From contig JAYPVG010000037.1 in NCBI GenBank assembly GCA_038134485.1, positions 1 to 28,096 on the forward strand: a DNA stretch of 28,096 bases, read 5' to 3'. The DNA comes from NORP240 sp038134485 (lineage in GTDB: Bacteria; Pseudomonadota; Gammaproteobacteria; Pseudomonadales; Pseudohongiellaceae). The translations under genes and the position numbers were made by a program. A model generated the notes under the pieces. That model was given only the letters and a program-made list of their open reading frames with translations. It did not search any database and was not told the origin of the DNA. Shown one piece after another: positions 5,551 to 12,694 of the stretch (position 1 is its first letter; each line of letters starts with the position of its first letter).

Positions 5551-7773
5551 ATGTTTTATCCCAAGCAATCCCACAAATTGTCCCAGGCCATCGGGCTGGC
5601 TTTGTTGCCTATGATGCTTGCACCCGCAGTGGTCGCCCAGGAAGAGGGGAGTCGTCGCATCGAAGTACTGGAGGAAATACTGGTCACTGTTCCATTTCAA
5701 GCCAATGCAGCTGAGACAGCGCTTCCGGTTCATTTATTGTCTGGAGAAGAGTTGCGCGAGAAAGTCGCCAACACTCTGGGTGATACTTTGCGCAACGAGG
5801 TTGGTGTTAATAACGCTTCTTTCGGTCCCGGCCTTGGGCACCCGGTGATTCGGGGTCAAACCGGCAGCCGTGTCAGTATTCTGACCAACAGTGTCGGCAT
5901 CACTGATGCTTCAAGTTTGAGTCCGGACCATGCAGAGGGCATTGAGCCAGCACTAGCAGATCGTCTGGAAGTGATTCGGGGACCGGCTACGCTGTTGTAC
6001 GGCAGTGGCGCTGTGGGCGGCGTGGTTAACGTAATTGATAATCGAATTCCAAGCCGGCTGCTTGAAGATACCGTGTTTTTTGTGGAGCAAAGTCACAACA
6101 CGGTCAATGATGAAAACAAGACCGTGGTTCGTGTCGATGGCTCTCGTGGCAACTTCGGGTTTCACACCAGCTTTTTTCGCCGTGAGAGCGGGAATGTGGA
6201 CATTCCTGGCTTTGCTGTAGACCAGGAGGCGGTGGAATCTCTGGAGGAACTTATTGCCGATTTTCTGGGCGAAGAGCACGATCATGGAGAGGAGCTCGAC
6301 CTCTACGAAGAAGCGTTCGAGAATACCAGAGGATTTATCAGCAACTCCGATACCGAAGCTCAGGGAGGTAGCCTCGGCCTTTCCTGGATTGGTGCGAGAG
6401 GCTTCCTCGGGATTTCCGCAAATATTCTTGATAACAACTATGGTCTGCCCGGTGGTACTCACAGCCATGGCGGACATGATGACCATGATGGAGATGAGCA
6501 CGAAGGCGAGGCTCATGACCTGCACGAGGAAGAAGAGGAAGTAGAGTTTGTCCGTATTGATCTGGAAAAAACCCGCTATGACGTAAGGGGAGGACTGCAG
6601 TTCGAAGACAGCTGGTTTGACGAATTTGAAGGCTCTCTTGGGTTTACCGACTACCAGCATGGTGAAGTTGAATATTTCGAAGACGGCGGCCAGGAAGTGG
6701 GGACGCTTTATACTAACGAGGGTTTCGAGGGCCGCTTTACAGTGAGTCATGCTCACACGGCCAGCCGCTCTGGTGTGTGGGGATTGCAGCTGACTAATAC
6801 CGAATTTGAAGCGGCTGGTGAGGAAGCTTTCATACCGAAGTCGGACATTAACAACATCGGCATCTTTGGAGTTGAACGATTCATGAGAGGTAGCTTTACC
6901 ACCGAGTTGGGCGCACGTTTTGAACGCGGTAATGTGGATTCGGGTTCAGGCTGTGATAGCAGCAACAATGCGCTAAGTGTCAGTGGCAGTGTGCTCTACG
7001 ATGTGTCTGATGACAGTAACTTTATGGTAGGGGTCAGCCGCTCGCAACGCACACCCACCGTGGAGGAACTGGTTTCCAATGTGAATGCCGGCAACTGTGA
7101 GGTCTATTCAGATCCCGAGGATTTCATTTTACACGCGGCCACCAACCTCCTTGAAATTGGCAACCCGGATCTGGATGTGGAAACGTCTACCAATCTTGAA
7201 ATTGGATTCCGACGTCATCTTGGGCCGATTACCGGACAACTCAGCGTTTATCGTAACGAGATAGATGATTACATCTATCTAAACCTGACCGGTGAGGAAT
7301 TTGAGGAGCAGATCATTGCCCGCTATTTGTCCCAGGACGCTACCTTCACCGGCATCGAAGGCGAGATAGATTTTTCTCTGCTGGATCGGGGTGACAGTGC
7401 ACTGGAACTCGGCATCTTCGGCGATCTGGTGCGGGCTGAGCTGGATTCCGGTGGCAATATTCCGCGAATACCTGCTGCCAAGTTCGGTGCAGAGTTGCGT
7501 TACTTCGGTATAGACTGGAGCGCTCATCTGCACGTTACTCGTGTCGACGAGCAGGACAATGTTGCTGCAGTGGAGCTACCTACCGACAGTTACACCGTGG
7601 TGTCTTTCTACACCGATTACCACTTGAGATTGGCGGGCGACAGAGAGCTGAAGCTTTTCTTGCGCGGCGACAATTTGCTTGACGAAGAAATTCGCAACCA
7701 TGCCTCGTTCCTCAAGAACTTTGCACCGGAGCCTGGACGCAGCCTTACGCTGGGAGTGCGTTTCGACCTGTGA
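5551..7773 (+). CDS. znuD: TonB-dependent outer-membrane receptor, ZnuD-like (zinc uptake)
   Basis: Outer-membrane active transporter, probably for zinc. The 740-residue protein starts with a signal peptide (hydrophobic IGLALLPMMLAPAVVAQ) and a TonB-box-like EEILVT. The plug domain carries HPVIRGQTGSRV, SPDHAEG, DRLEVIRGPATLLYGSGAVGGVVNV, all close to ZnuD/ZrgA-type receptors as I know them. Long extracellular loops are rich in His and acidic residues: E241-E-H-D-H, and residues 304-325 with seven His (304, 306, 309, 312, 317, 322, 325). The barrel ends with an aromatic-type strand, GRSLTLGVRFDL. The ATG at 5551 follows CAGGAG at good spacing. I found no recognisable Zur box in the 116 bases upstream. 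Zinc is inferred from the His loop and plug; nickel or another divalent metal is possible. Confidence 0.88.
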   Translation: MFYPKQSHKLSQAIGLALLPMMLAPAVVAQEEGSRRIEVLEEILVTVPFQANAAETALPVHLLSGEELREKVANTLGDTLRNEVGVNNASFGPGLGHPVIRGQTGSRVSILTNSVGITDASSLSPDHAEGIEPALADRLEVIRGPATLLYGSGAVGGVVNVIDNRIPSRLLEDTVFFVEQSHNTVNDENKTVVRVDGSRGNFGFHTSFFRRESGNVDIPGFAVDQEAVESLEELIADFLGEEHDHGEELDLYEEAFENTRGFISNSDTEAQGGSLGLSWIGARGFLGISANILDNNYGLPGGTHSHGGHDDHDGDEHEGEAHDLHEEEEEVEFVRIDLEKTRYDVRGGLQFEDSWFDEFEGSLGFTDYQHGEVEYFEDGGQEVGTLYTNEGFEGRFTVSHAHTASRSGVWGLQLTNTEFEAAGEEAFIPKSDINNIGIFGVERFMRGSFTTELGARFERGNVDSGSGCDSSNNALSVSGSVLYDVSDDSNFMVGVSRSQRTPTVEELVSNVNAGNCEVYSDPEDFILHAATNLLEIGNPDLDVETSTNLEIGFRRHLGPITGQLSVYRNEIDDYIYLNLTGEEFEEQIIARYLSQDATFTGIEGEIDFSLLDRGDSALELGIFGDLVRAELDSGGNIPRIPAAKFGAELRYFGIDWSAHLHVTRVDEQDNVAAVELPTDSYTVVSFYTDYHLRLAGDRELKLFLRGDNLLDEEIRNHASFLKNFAPEPGRSLTLGVRFDL

Positions 7774-7827
7774 TCGGAGGATGACCTTTGGCGAATTCTT
7801 CATCAACGAAATTGCCGAAAGTCATGC

Positions 7828-7847
7828 GCGGAATCTTGGCGTTCCGC
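7828..7847. terminator. hairpin between convergent receptor gene and bamE
   Basis: GCGGAA (7828-7833) and TTCCGC (7842-7847) form a 6-base stem with an 8-base loop in the 76 bases between the two convergent genes. On the plus strand it is followed by TTCTAATT, a poor U tract. It abuts the bamE stop codon at 7850. Weak bidirectional termination is plausible. Confidence 0.4.
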
Positions 7848-7849
7848 TT

Positions 7850-8200
7850 CTAATTGACGGCGTTCGGGTCGGGTTGATAATCGCCGGCGATACGAATCAG
7901 CTGATCGTCCTCAAAGAATACGGTCACCCGCTCGCCCACTCGCTGGCCGCCGCCGGGCTGGAAATTGTAGACGTAATCCCAGCGGTCCTGATGGAAAGGA
8001 TCCCGCACCAGAGGCGTGCCCATCACGAAAATCACCTGGCGTTTGGTCATGCCCGGTCGAAGTTGATCGACCATGTCCTGTGTGATGATGTTGCCCTGTG
8101 GGACGGAGATTTTGTACACACCGGGAAACTGGAATGGACCGCAGCCTGCGAGCCCGGCGAGCAACAATGTTAAGACCAATGATCGAAGCATGGGTGACAT
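7850..8200 (-). CDS. bamE: outer-membrane assembly lipoprotein BamE (SmpA/OmlA)
   Basis: Lipoprotein subunit of the BAM complex that folds and inserts beta-barrel proteins in the outer membrane. The 116-residue product has a lipoprotein signal peptide ending in the lipobox LAGC, so the mature protein starts at Cys20. It then shows the SmpA/OmlA domain: PFQFPGVYKISVPQGNIITQ, VDQLRPGMTKRQVIFVMGTPL, DPFHQDRWDYVYNF and the strand ERVTVFFEDDQLIRIAGD. The start at 8200 (MSPMLRS) and the ATG at 8191 (MLRSLVL) are both possible; neither has a clear ribosome-binding site. It is divergent from fur, as in Pseudomonas, and the 239 bases between hold both promoters. Confidence 0.95.
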   Translation of the reverse strand: MSPMLRSLVLTLLLAGLAGCGPFQFPGVYKISVPQGNIITQDMVDQLRPGMTKRQVIFVMGTPLVRDPFHQDRWDYVYNFQPGGGQRVGERVTVFFEDDQLIRIAGDYQPDPNAVN

Positions 8201-8439
8201 AATAATTTTGTATTTAAAAACAGCAACTTGTACAGACTAAGACGATCCTGGAGCCTGATCAACTGGTGGCGAAATAGCTCTGCGTTAAACCCTAGCGCTC
8301 GGCGCTTATGCGCGCTAACTTTCTTCCGGCCAGTGAAAGCGGCATAATACCTTAACTTTTCGCTCGTCGGAAAGCCTCCAACTAGAGGGAAATTGCCGAA
8401 AATCCGTTGGATTAGCGGGGTTTCCCGAGAGAGAGTGAT

Positions 8440-8865
8440 ATGGCAACGGAAAATCAGGACCTGCGAGATGCAGGTCTCAAAGTCACGCTGCCGCGCGTGA
8501 AAATTCTGCAAATTCTCGAAGGTTCGAAAGACAAGCACTTCAGCGCAGAAGATGTGTACAAGGCGCTTATCGAAGCAGACGAGGACGTCGGTCTGGCAAC
8601 GGTATACCGTGTACTGACCCAGTTTGAAGCTGCTGGCCTTGTCATGCGCCATCATTTCGAAGGCGGTCACTCGGTTTTCGAACTCAATTCCGATGAGCAT
8701 CACGATCACATCGTCTGCACCAAGTGTGGCACGGTGGAGGAGTTTTTTGATGAGGTGATCGAGCAGCAACAGGATCAGATTGCGGAAAAACTGGGTTTCA
8801 AAATTACCGATCATTCGCTTTATATTTACGGAGTCTGCCCATCCTGCCGCAAAGACGGTGCGTAG
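8440..8865 (+). CDS. fur: ferric uptake regulator Fur
   Basis: Iron-sensing transcriptional repressor that binds Fur boxes as a dimer when loaded with Fe(II). The 141-residue product has the winged helix (LPRVKILQILEGS, SAEDVYKALIEADEDVGLATVYRVLTQFEAAGLV), the hinge, and a dimerisation domain with the HHDH metal motif (87-90). Four cysteines (93, 96, 133, 136), in CTKC and CPSC, form the structural zinc site. The ATG at 8440 follows GAGAGAGTGAT. It is divergent from bamE. A -10-like CATAAT is visible at 8343-8348 with only a weak -35. I could not find a good Fur box for autoregulation in 8201-8439. Confidence 0.96.
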   Translation: MATENQDLRDAGLKVTLPRVKILQILEGSKDKHFSAEDVYKALIEADEDVGLATVYRVLTQFEAAGLVMRHHFEGGHSVFELNSDEHHDHIVCTKCGTVEEFFDEVIEQQQDQIAEKLGFKITDHSLYIYGVCPSCRKDGA

Positions 8866-8896
8866 CGGTCTTTACTTCTGATAGCTTCCTTGCGCG

Positions 8897-8921
8897 CTTA
8901 CTCGGACTTTAATCCGGTAAG
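8897..8921. terminator. hairpin downstream of fur
   Basis: CTTAC-T-CGGA (8897-8906) pairs with TCCG-GTAAG (8913-8921) around a six-base loop, nine pairs with one bulged T. It lies 31 bases after the fur stop codon and has no following U tract. The rest of the 253-base gap between fur and the convergent recN holds nothing I can name. Confidence 0.4.
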
Positions 8922-9118
8922 TTATGACCTGTAGTCCCCATGGGCGCTCATTGCCGATTCATTCTCCGCGAAAAACATTGTGCATTCGCTCAGCACTCAC
9001 TGGTAAGCAGCTGTCTCAGCGAGTCGATCGCGTCGGGGTAGCTCTCACAATCAAGCACGAGTTATTGGCCGCGTTTTTGGGGCAAGTGGGTAAGGGAATT
9101 GGGCAAGCGTGATGCGGA

Positions 9119-10798
9119 TTAATTGCTGGCTACCATTTGCTCGGCATGGGCCAGAGACTCGTCAGTATATTCTTCGCCACCGAGCATGCGAGCTATCTCT
9201 TTCACCTGGTCCCGGTCATGCAGCCGGGTGATGGTTGTGCTGGTGCTGCTGCCGCTGGATTGTTTGCGCACCACGAGGTGATGCTGACCCTGTGATGCGA
9301 CCTGCGCTTGATGAGTAACACAGAGAATCTGGGTATGGTCGGCGAGCTGCCGCAGCAGCTTGCCTACCGCGCGGGCTACGCCGCCGCCGATGCCCACGTC
9401 CACCTCATCGAAAACCAGCGTGGGCGTTTTCGAAGTCTGCGCGGTGATTACCTGGATGGCCAGACTGATCCGAGACAGTTCACCTCCCGATGCAATTTTA
9501 GCCAGTGCGCGCGCTGGCTGACCGGGATTGGTGCTCACCAGAAATTCGACTGTTTCCAGACCATTATTGGAGGGATCATCGCCCCTGATCTCTGATATCT
9601 TGACCTCCAGACGTGCCTCACCCATGCCCAATAAGGCGAGCTGGGTATTAATGCTTGTTGCCAGTTTTTTCGCCGCCTGAGAGCGCTGACTACTGATTTG
9701 ACGGGCTACATCCCGGTGCAAATTTCGAAATTCTCGATCCTGTTGCTGGAGTTGTTCAAGACGCTGATCAGAGCTTTGCAGCGACGCCAGCTGCTCTTGC
9801 AAATCAAGGTGTAATTGATGGAGTTCTTCGGGCCTGACCCTGTGCTTGCGGGCGACCCGATGAAGGTCCGCCAGTCGTTCGTCCACCCACTGCTGACGCT
9901 CCGGATTCATTTCGATACGATCCAGTTGCAGTTGCAAATCGCTGGCAGCTTCTTCGACCTGGATAGCGGCAGTTGCCAGCAGCTCCACTATAGGCTCCAG
10001 TTTCAGTCCAGCGGGCGGCATCGACTGCAGCAGGGAGCGGGCCTGGCTGATGGCCTGTTCGATGTTGTAAGTTTCGTCGTCCCGGCACAGGGTGAGCGCC
10101 TGTTGCAGAGTGGCAACGCTGCTGTCGGCGTTACTGAGCCGCTGAAATTCCTGCTCCAGACGCTGGAATTCATCCTCGTCGGGCGCAAGCTCCTCGAGTT
10201 CTTCGACCTGATAACTGATCAGCTGGCGCTGCGCCTCGCGTTCCTCGGTTTGCTCGGTGAGATGCTTCATGAGGTGTTGATTGTGCTGCCACTTGCTCCA
10301 CAAATCCTGCATGCTCGTCAGGAGTTTGGGTTCGACGCCGAATTCATCCAGCAACTGTTGATGAGTAGCCTTGCGTAACAGGGAATGGTGTTCATGCTGA
10401 CTGTGTATATCCATCAACACCTGGCCCAGTTCGTCCAGATTGCCGAGGGTTACCGGCACGTTGTTGATGTAGGCTCGAGAGCTGCCGTCGGCGGGTACCA
10501 CTCGACGTACCAGACAGCTGCTTGGGTCGCCTCCGGCATCCAGCAGATCATGGTCTTGCAACCAGTCAAGTGCCGGCTGGTTGCCGGTCAGATCGAAACG
10601 GGCATTGATGTCGGCACGCTCGCAGCCGCTTCTGATCACAGTCTTGTCGGCGCGATCACCCAGGGCCAGGCCCAGGGCACCGAGGATGATGGATTTGCCA
10701 GCACCGGTTTCGCCGGTAATGACAGTCATGCCGCCGCCAAGCTCCAGATCCAGAGTATCGACGATGGCATAGTCCCGGATTGTCAGCTGACTCAACAT
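9119..10798 (-). CDS. recN: DNA repair ATPase RecN
   Basis: SMC-like ATPase that acts on double-strand breaks and keeps sister chromosomes together during repair. The 559-residue protein has the RecN N-terminus (LSQLTIRDYAIVDTLDLEL), Walker A GETGAGKS at 29-36, then the family-specific DIHSQHEHHSLL. A long helical coiled-coil region follows from about 150 to 400. The C-terminal half of the ATPase has ASGGELSR (ABC signature) and TLVFDEVDVGIGG (Walker B), followed by CVTHQAQVASQG. Length is typical. No ribosome-binding site precedes the ATG at 10798. A LexA-box-like sequence lies about 6 bases upstream of the start. The gene is divergent from grpE, sharing a 220-base gap, and convergent with fur. 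Confidence 0.96.
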   Translation of the reverse strand: MLSQLTIRDYAIVDTLDLELGGGMTVITGETGAGKSIILGALGLALGDRADKTVIRSGCERADINARFDLTGNQPALDWLQDHDLLDAGGDPSSCLVRRVVPADGSSRAYINNVPVTLGNLDELGQVLMDIHSQHEHHSLLRKATHQQLLDEFGVEPKLLTSMQDLWSKWQHNQHLMKHLTEQTEEREAQRQLISYQVEELEELAPDEDEFQRLEQEFQRLSNADSSVATLQQALTLCRDDETYNIEQAISQARSLLQSMPPAGLKLEPIVELLATAAIQVEEAASDLQLQLDRIEMNPERQQWVDERLADLHRVARKHRVRPEELHQLHLDLQEQLASLQSSDQRLEQLQQQDREFRNLHRDVARQISSQRSQAAKKLATSINTQLALLGMGEARLEVKISEIRGDDPSNNGLETVEFLVSTNPGQPARALAKIASGGELSRISLAIQVITAQTSKTPTLVFDEVDVGIGGGVARAVGKLLRQLADHTQILCVTHQAQVASQGQHHLVVRKQSSGSSTSTTITRLHDRDQVKEIARMLGGEEYTDESLAHAEQMVASN

Positions 10799-10803
10799 AG
10801 CGA

Positions 10804-10819
10804 AAGTATATGAGTGCAG
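10804..10819 (-). promoter_or_regulatory. degenerate LexA-box-like site before recN
   Basis: Read on the minus strand, CTGCACTCATATACTT matches the palindromic consensus CTG(TA)5CAG at 10 of 16 positions; the right half ATATAC is intact but the final AG is TT. It ends 5 bases before the recN ATG. recN is a classic SOS gene, so a LexA site is expected here, but the match is poor and could be chance. Confidence 0.25.
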
Positions 10820-10902
10820 CCGCTGAATTGGGAAGCTCTCACGCGAATAAATTGCCAGCCATTCGAGCTACCAGAGGTATGCCAATCATTCCTGCCGAGC
10901 AG

Positions 10903-10930
10903 CTTGAATCAGCATGGTCAGGCCCCATAT
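10903..10930 (+). promoter_or_regulatory. sigma-32 (heat-shock) promoter of grpE
   Basis: CTTGAA (10903-10908) and CCCCATAT (10923-10930) are separated by 14 bases, an almost exact match to the sigma-32 consensus CTTGAAA - CCCCATNT. It lies 88 bases before the grpE start codon in the correct orientation. AGGCCC and GGGCCT arms of an inverted repeat surround the -10 element, which may be incidental. Confidence 0.85.
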
Positions 10931-11018
10931 AAGGGCCTTTGTACAACCGTAAAGCGGCACAAGGATCCTGAGTTTAAGAGGATCGCCACTACTAACAGGC
11001 AAGGGATAGGGTCAAGCC

Positions 11019-11696
11019 ATGAGTGAAGAGAAAAATTCTGCCGGGCCTTCAGCTGGACAGCAGGACGACGGTCAAGAGCAGTCAGGGCTGGAAGCGGAAG
11101 CGGGTGTTCAGGCCAGCGAGAATAGCGGGAGAAAGTTGGATGGTGAGGGCGGAGAATCGGCCGATACGGAAAATCTTGCGCAGACCGCGGAACTGAACCT
11201 CGATCAGGCTCTGCAGCGCCTTGAGGAGGCTGAAGAGCTGGTGCGCAAGCATCAGGACGACGTGCTCAGAGTCCAGGCCGAGATGCAAAATTTGCGGCGG
11301 CGCACCGAGCAGGACGTCGAAAAAGCCCACAAATACGGCCAGGAGCGCTTCGTCACCGAGTTATTGTCAGTAATTGATAACCTGGAGCGCGCACTCGAGG
11401 CGGCTGGGACACAAAACGAGCCGGATGATAGCGCTGAAAATCAGTCGGAAGAAAATCTGGAGGCGATTCGGGAAGGGGTTGAACTTACACTGAAAAGTTT
11501 TGTTGATTGCTTCCGCAAATTCAGTATCGAAACCATCGATCCTCTCGGCGAGCCGTTCGATCCGCAGCTTCACCAGGCCATGGCGACGGTGGAAGACGAC
11601 AAAGTTGAATCCAACACCGTGACAATGGTGATGCAGAAAGGATATCTGCTACATGGGCGTGTGATCAGGCCTGCCATGGTCATGGTTAGCAAGTAA
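11019..11696 (+). CDS. grpE: nucleotide exchange factor GrpE
   Basis: Co-chaperone that releases ADP from DnaK and so drives its cycle; also a thermosensor in E. coli. The 225-residue product has a long acidic, low-complexity N-terminal arm (residues 1-60, rich in E, Q, G and S). The coiled-coil dimer helix follows (LEEAEELVRKHQDDVLRVQAEMQNLRRR). The C-terminal four-helix and beta domain shows ERFVTELLSVIDNLERAL, DPLGEPFDPQLHQAM and MVMQKGYLLHGRVIRPAMVMVSK. It is a little longer than E. coli GrpE because of the acidic arm. It starts the heat-shock cluster grpE-dnaK-dnaJ and has its own sigma-32-type promoter. Confidence 0.95.
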   Translation: MSEEKNSAGPSAGQQDDGQEQSGLEAEAGVQASENSGRKLDGEGGESADTENLAQTAELNLDQALQRLEEAEELVRKHQDDVLRVQAEMQNLRRRTEQDVEKAHKYGQERFVTELLSVIDNLERALEAAGTQNEPDDSAENQSEENLEAIREGVELTLKSFVDCFRKFSIETIDPLGEPFDPQLHQAMATVEDDKVESNTVTMVMQKGYLLHGRVIRPAMVMVSK

Positions 11697-11750
11697 TCAA
11701 AACCGGCCTCTTCAGCTGTAAATTAAATGCTGAAATAGCGCCTCACAGAC

Positions 11751-11778
11751 CTTGAAATCGGCGTCGGAGCGCCAATAT
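11751..11778 (+). promoter_or_regulatory. sigma-32-like promoter of dnaK
   Basis: CTTGAAA (11751-11757), a perfect heat-shock -35 element, is followed 13 bases later by GCCAATAT (11771-11778), which fits CCCCATNT at all but two positions. It lies 170 bases before the dnaK start. The -10 element is part of the perfect palindrome GCCAATATTGGC (11771-11782). The rest of the 251-base grpE-dnaK gap shows only a weak hairpin, TTCAGC/GCTGAA, at 11711-11734. Confidence 0.72.
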
Positions 11779-11947
11779 TGGCATTATTGACGGCAATCCA
11801 CGAGTCCTGTTTTCACCGCAATAAGAACCGGTGGAGCCGCAGATTCAGGAATTGCCGACTGAGATGAGTGGAAAGACAGAATCAGATTAGCGGCTGACGG
11901 CAGCGGACCGCGCGGCAACAGCCCGGACAGACAGTGGAGAAAGCGAA

Positions 11948-12664
11948 ATGGGTAAGATTATTGGCATAGATTTGGGAACCACCAACTCGTGCGTGGCGGT
12001 AATGGACGCCGGAAAGCCCAAGGTTATAGAAAACGCTGAAGGTGATCGAACGACTCCGTCGATCATTGCCTATACCAGCGATAATGAGATCCTTGTTGGA
12101 CAGCCTGCCAAGCGCCAGGCGGTGACCAACCCAACCAACACGCTATTTGCTATCAAGCGGCTGATCGGTCGTCAGTTCGATGACGAGATTGTCCAGAAAG
12201 ACATCAAGATGGTGCCTTACAAGATTGCCAAGGCTGATAACGGTGATGCCTGGGTCGCAGTGAATGACGACAAGATGTCGCCACCGCAGATTTCAGCGCA
12301 GGTGCTGAAGAAAATGAAGAAGACCGCGGAAGACTACCTGGGTGAATCAGTCACCGAGGCGGTAGTCACCGTGCCTGCTTATTTCAACGATTCTCAGCGT
12401 CAGGCGACCAAAGACGCAGGCAAGATCGCCGGTCTCGACGTCAAGCGCATCATTAACGAGCCGACAGCCGCTGCACTGGCTTATGGTATGGACAAGAAGA
12501 GTGGCGATTCCACGATTGCTGTCTACGACCTGGGTGGCGGAACATTCGACATCTCCATCATTGAAATCGCCGAGACCGATGGTGAGCATACCTTTGAAGT
12601 GCTCTCTACCAACGGCGATACGTTCCTCGGTGGTGAGGACTTCGACCTGCGCCTGATCGACTAA
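11948..12664 (+). CDS. dnaK: DnaK N-terminal fragment (first half of ATPase domain)
   Basis: If the TAA is real, this 238-residue product would be made from the heat-shock promoter. It contains MGKIIGIDLGTTNS (phosphate-1), FAIKRLIGRQFDD, AVVTVPAYFNDSQRQATKDAG, IINEPTAAALAYG (connect 1) and YDLGGGTFDISI (phosphate-2). It stops before the adenosine-binding region and helix pairs of lobe II, so it would lack a complete nucleotide site and the whole substrate-binding domain. It should not function as a chaperone alone. The ATG at 11948 follows GTGGAGAAAGCGA, a good ribosome-binding site. Confidence 0.9.
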   Translation: MGKIIGIDLGTTNSCVAVMDAGKPKVIENAEGDRTTPSIIAYTSDNEILVGQPAKRQAVTNPTNTLFAIKRLIGRQFDDEIVQKDIKMVPYKIAKADNGDAWVAVNDDKMSPPQISAQVLKKMKKTAEDYLGESVTEAVVTVPAYFNDSQRQATKDAGKIAGLDVKRIINEPTAAALAYGMDKKSGDSTIAVYDLGGGTFDISIIEIAETDGEHTFEVLSTNGDTFLGGEDFDLRLID

Positions 12665-12694
12665 CTGGCCGAGGAATTCAAAAAGCAGTCGGGT

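Noticed and set aside
5953..6756. 267-residue open frame antisense to the TonB receptor gene
   Set aside because: It mirrors a strongly conserved receptor on the other strand, shows no domain, and has no ribosome-binding site; the frame is open because of the receptor's codon use.
8924..9112. 62-residue frame between fur and recN
   Set aside because: No ribosome-binding site, no recognisable protein feature and an odd composition; I leave the gap as non-coding.
9815..10378. 187-residue plus-strand frame inside recN
   Set aside because: It is antisense to the coiled-coil part of RecN and has the composition expected of the complement of Gln/Glu/Leu codons.
12662..12664. Reading the dnaK stop as selenocysteine, pyrrolysine or a changed genetic code
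   Set aside because: Those use TGA or TAG, whereas this is TAA, and TAA ends normal genes here (grpE, dnaK itself). No recoding structure is evident.
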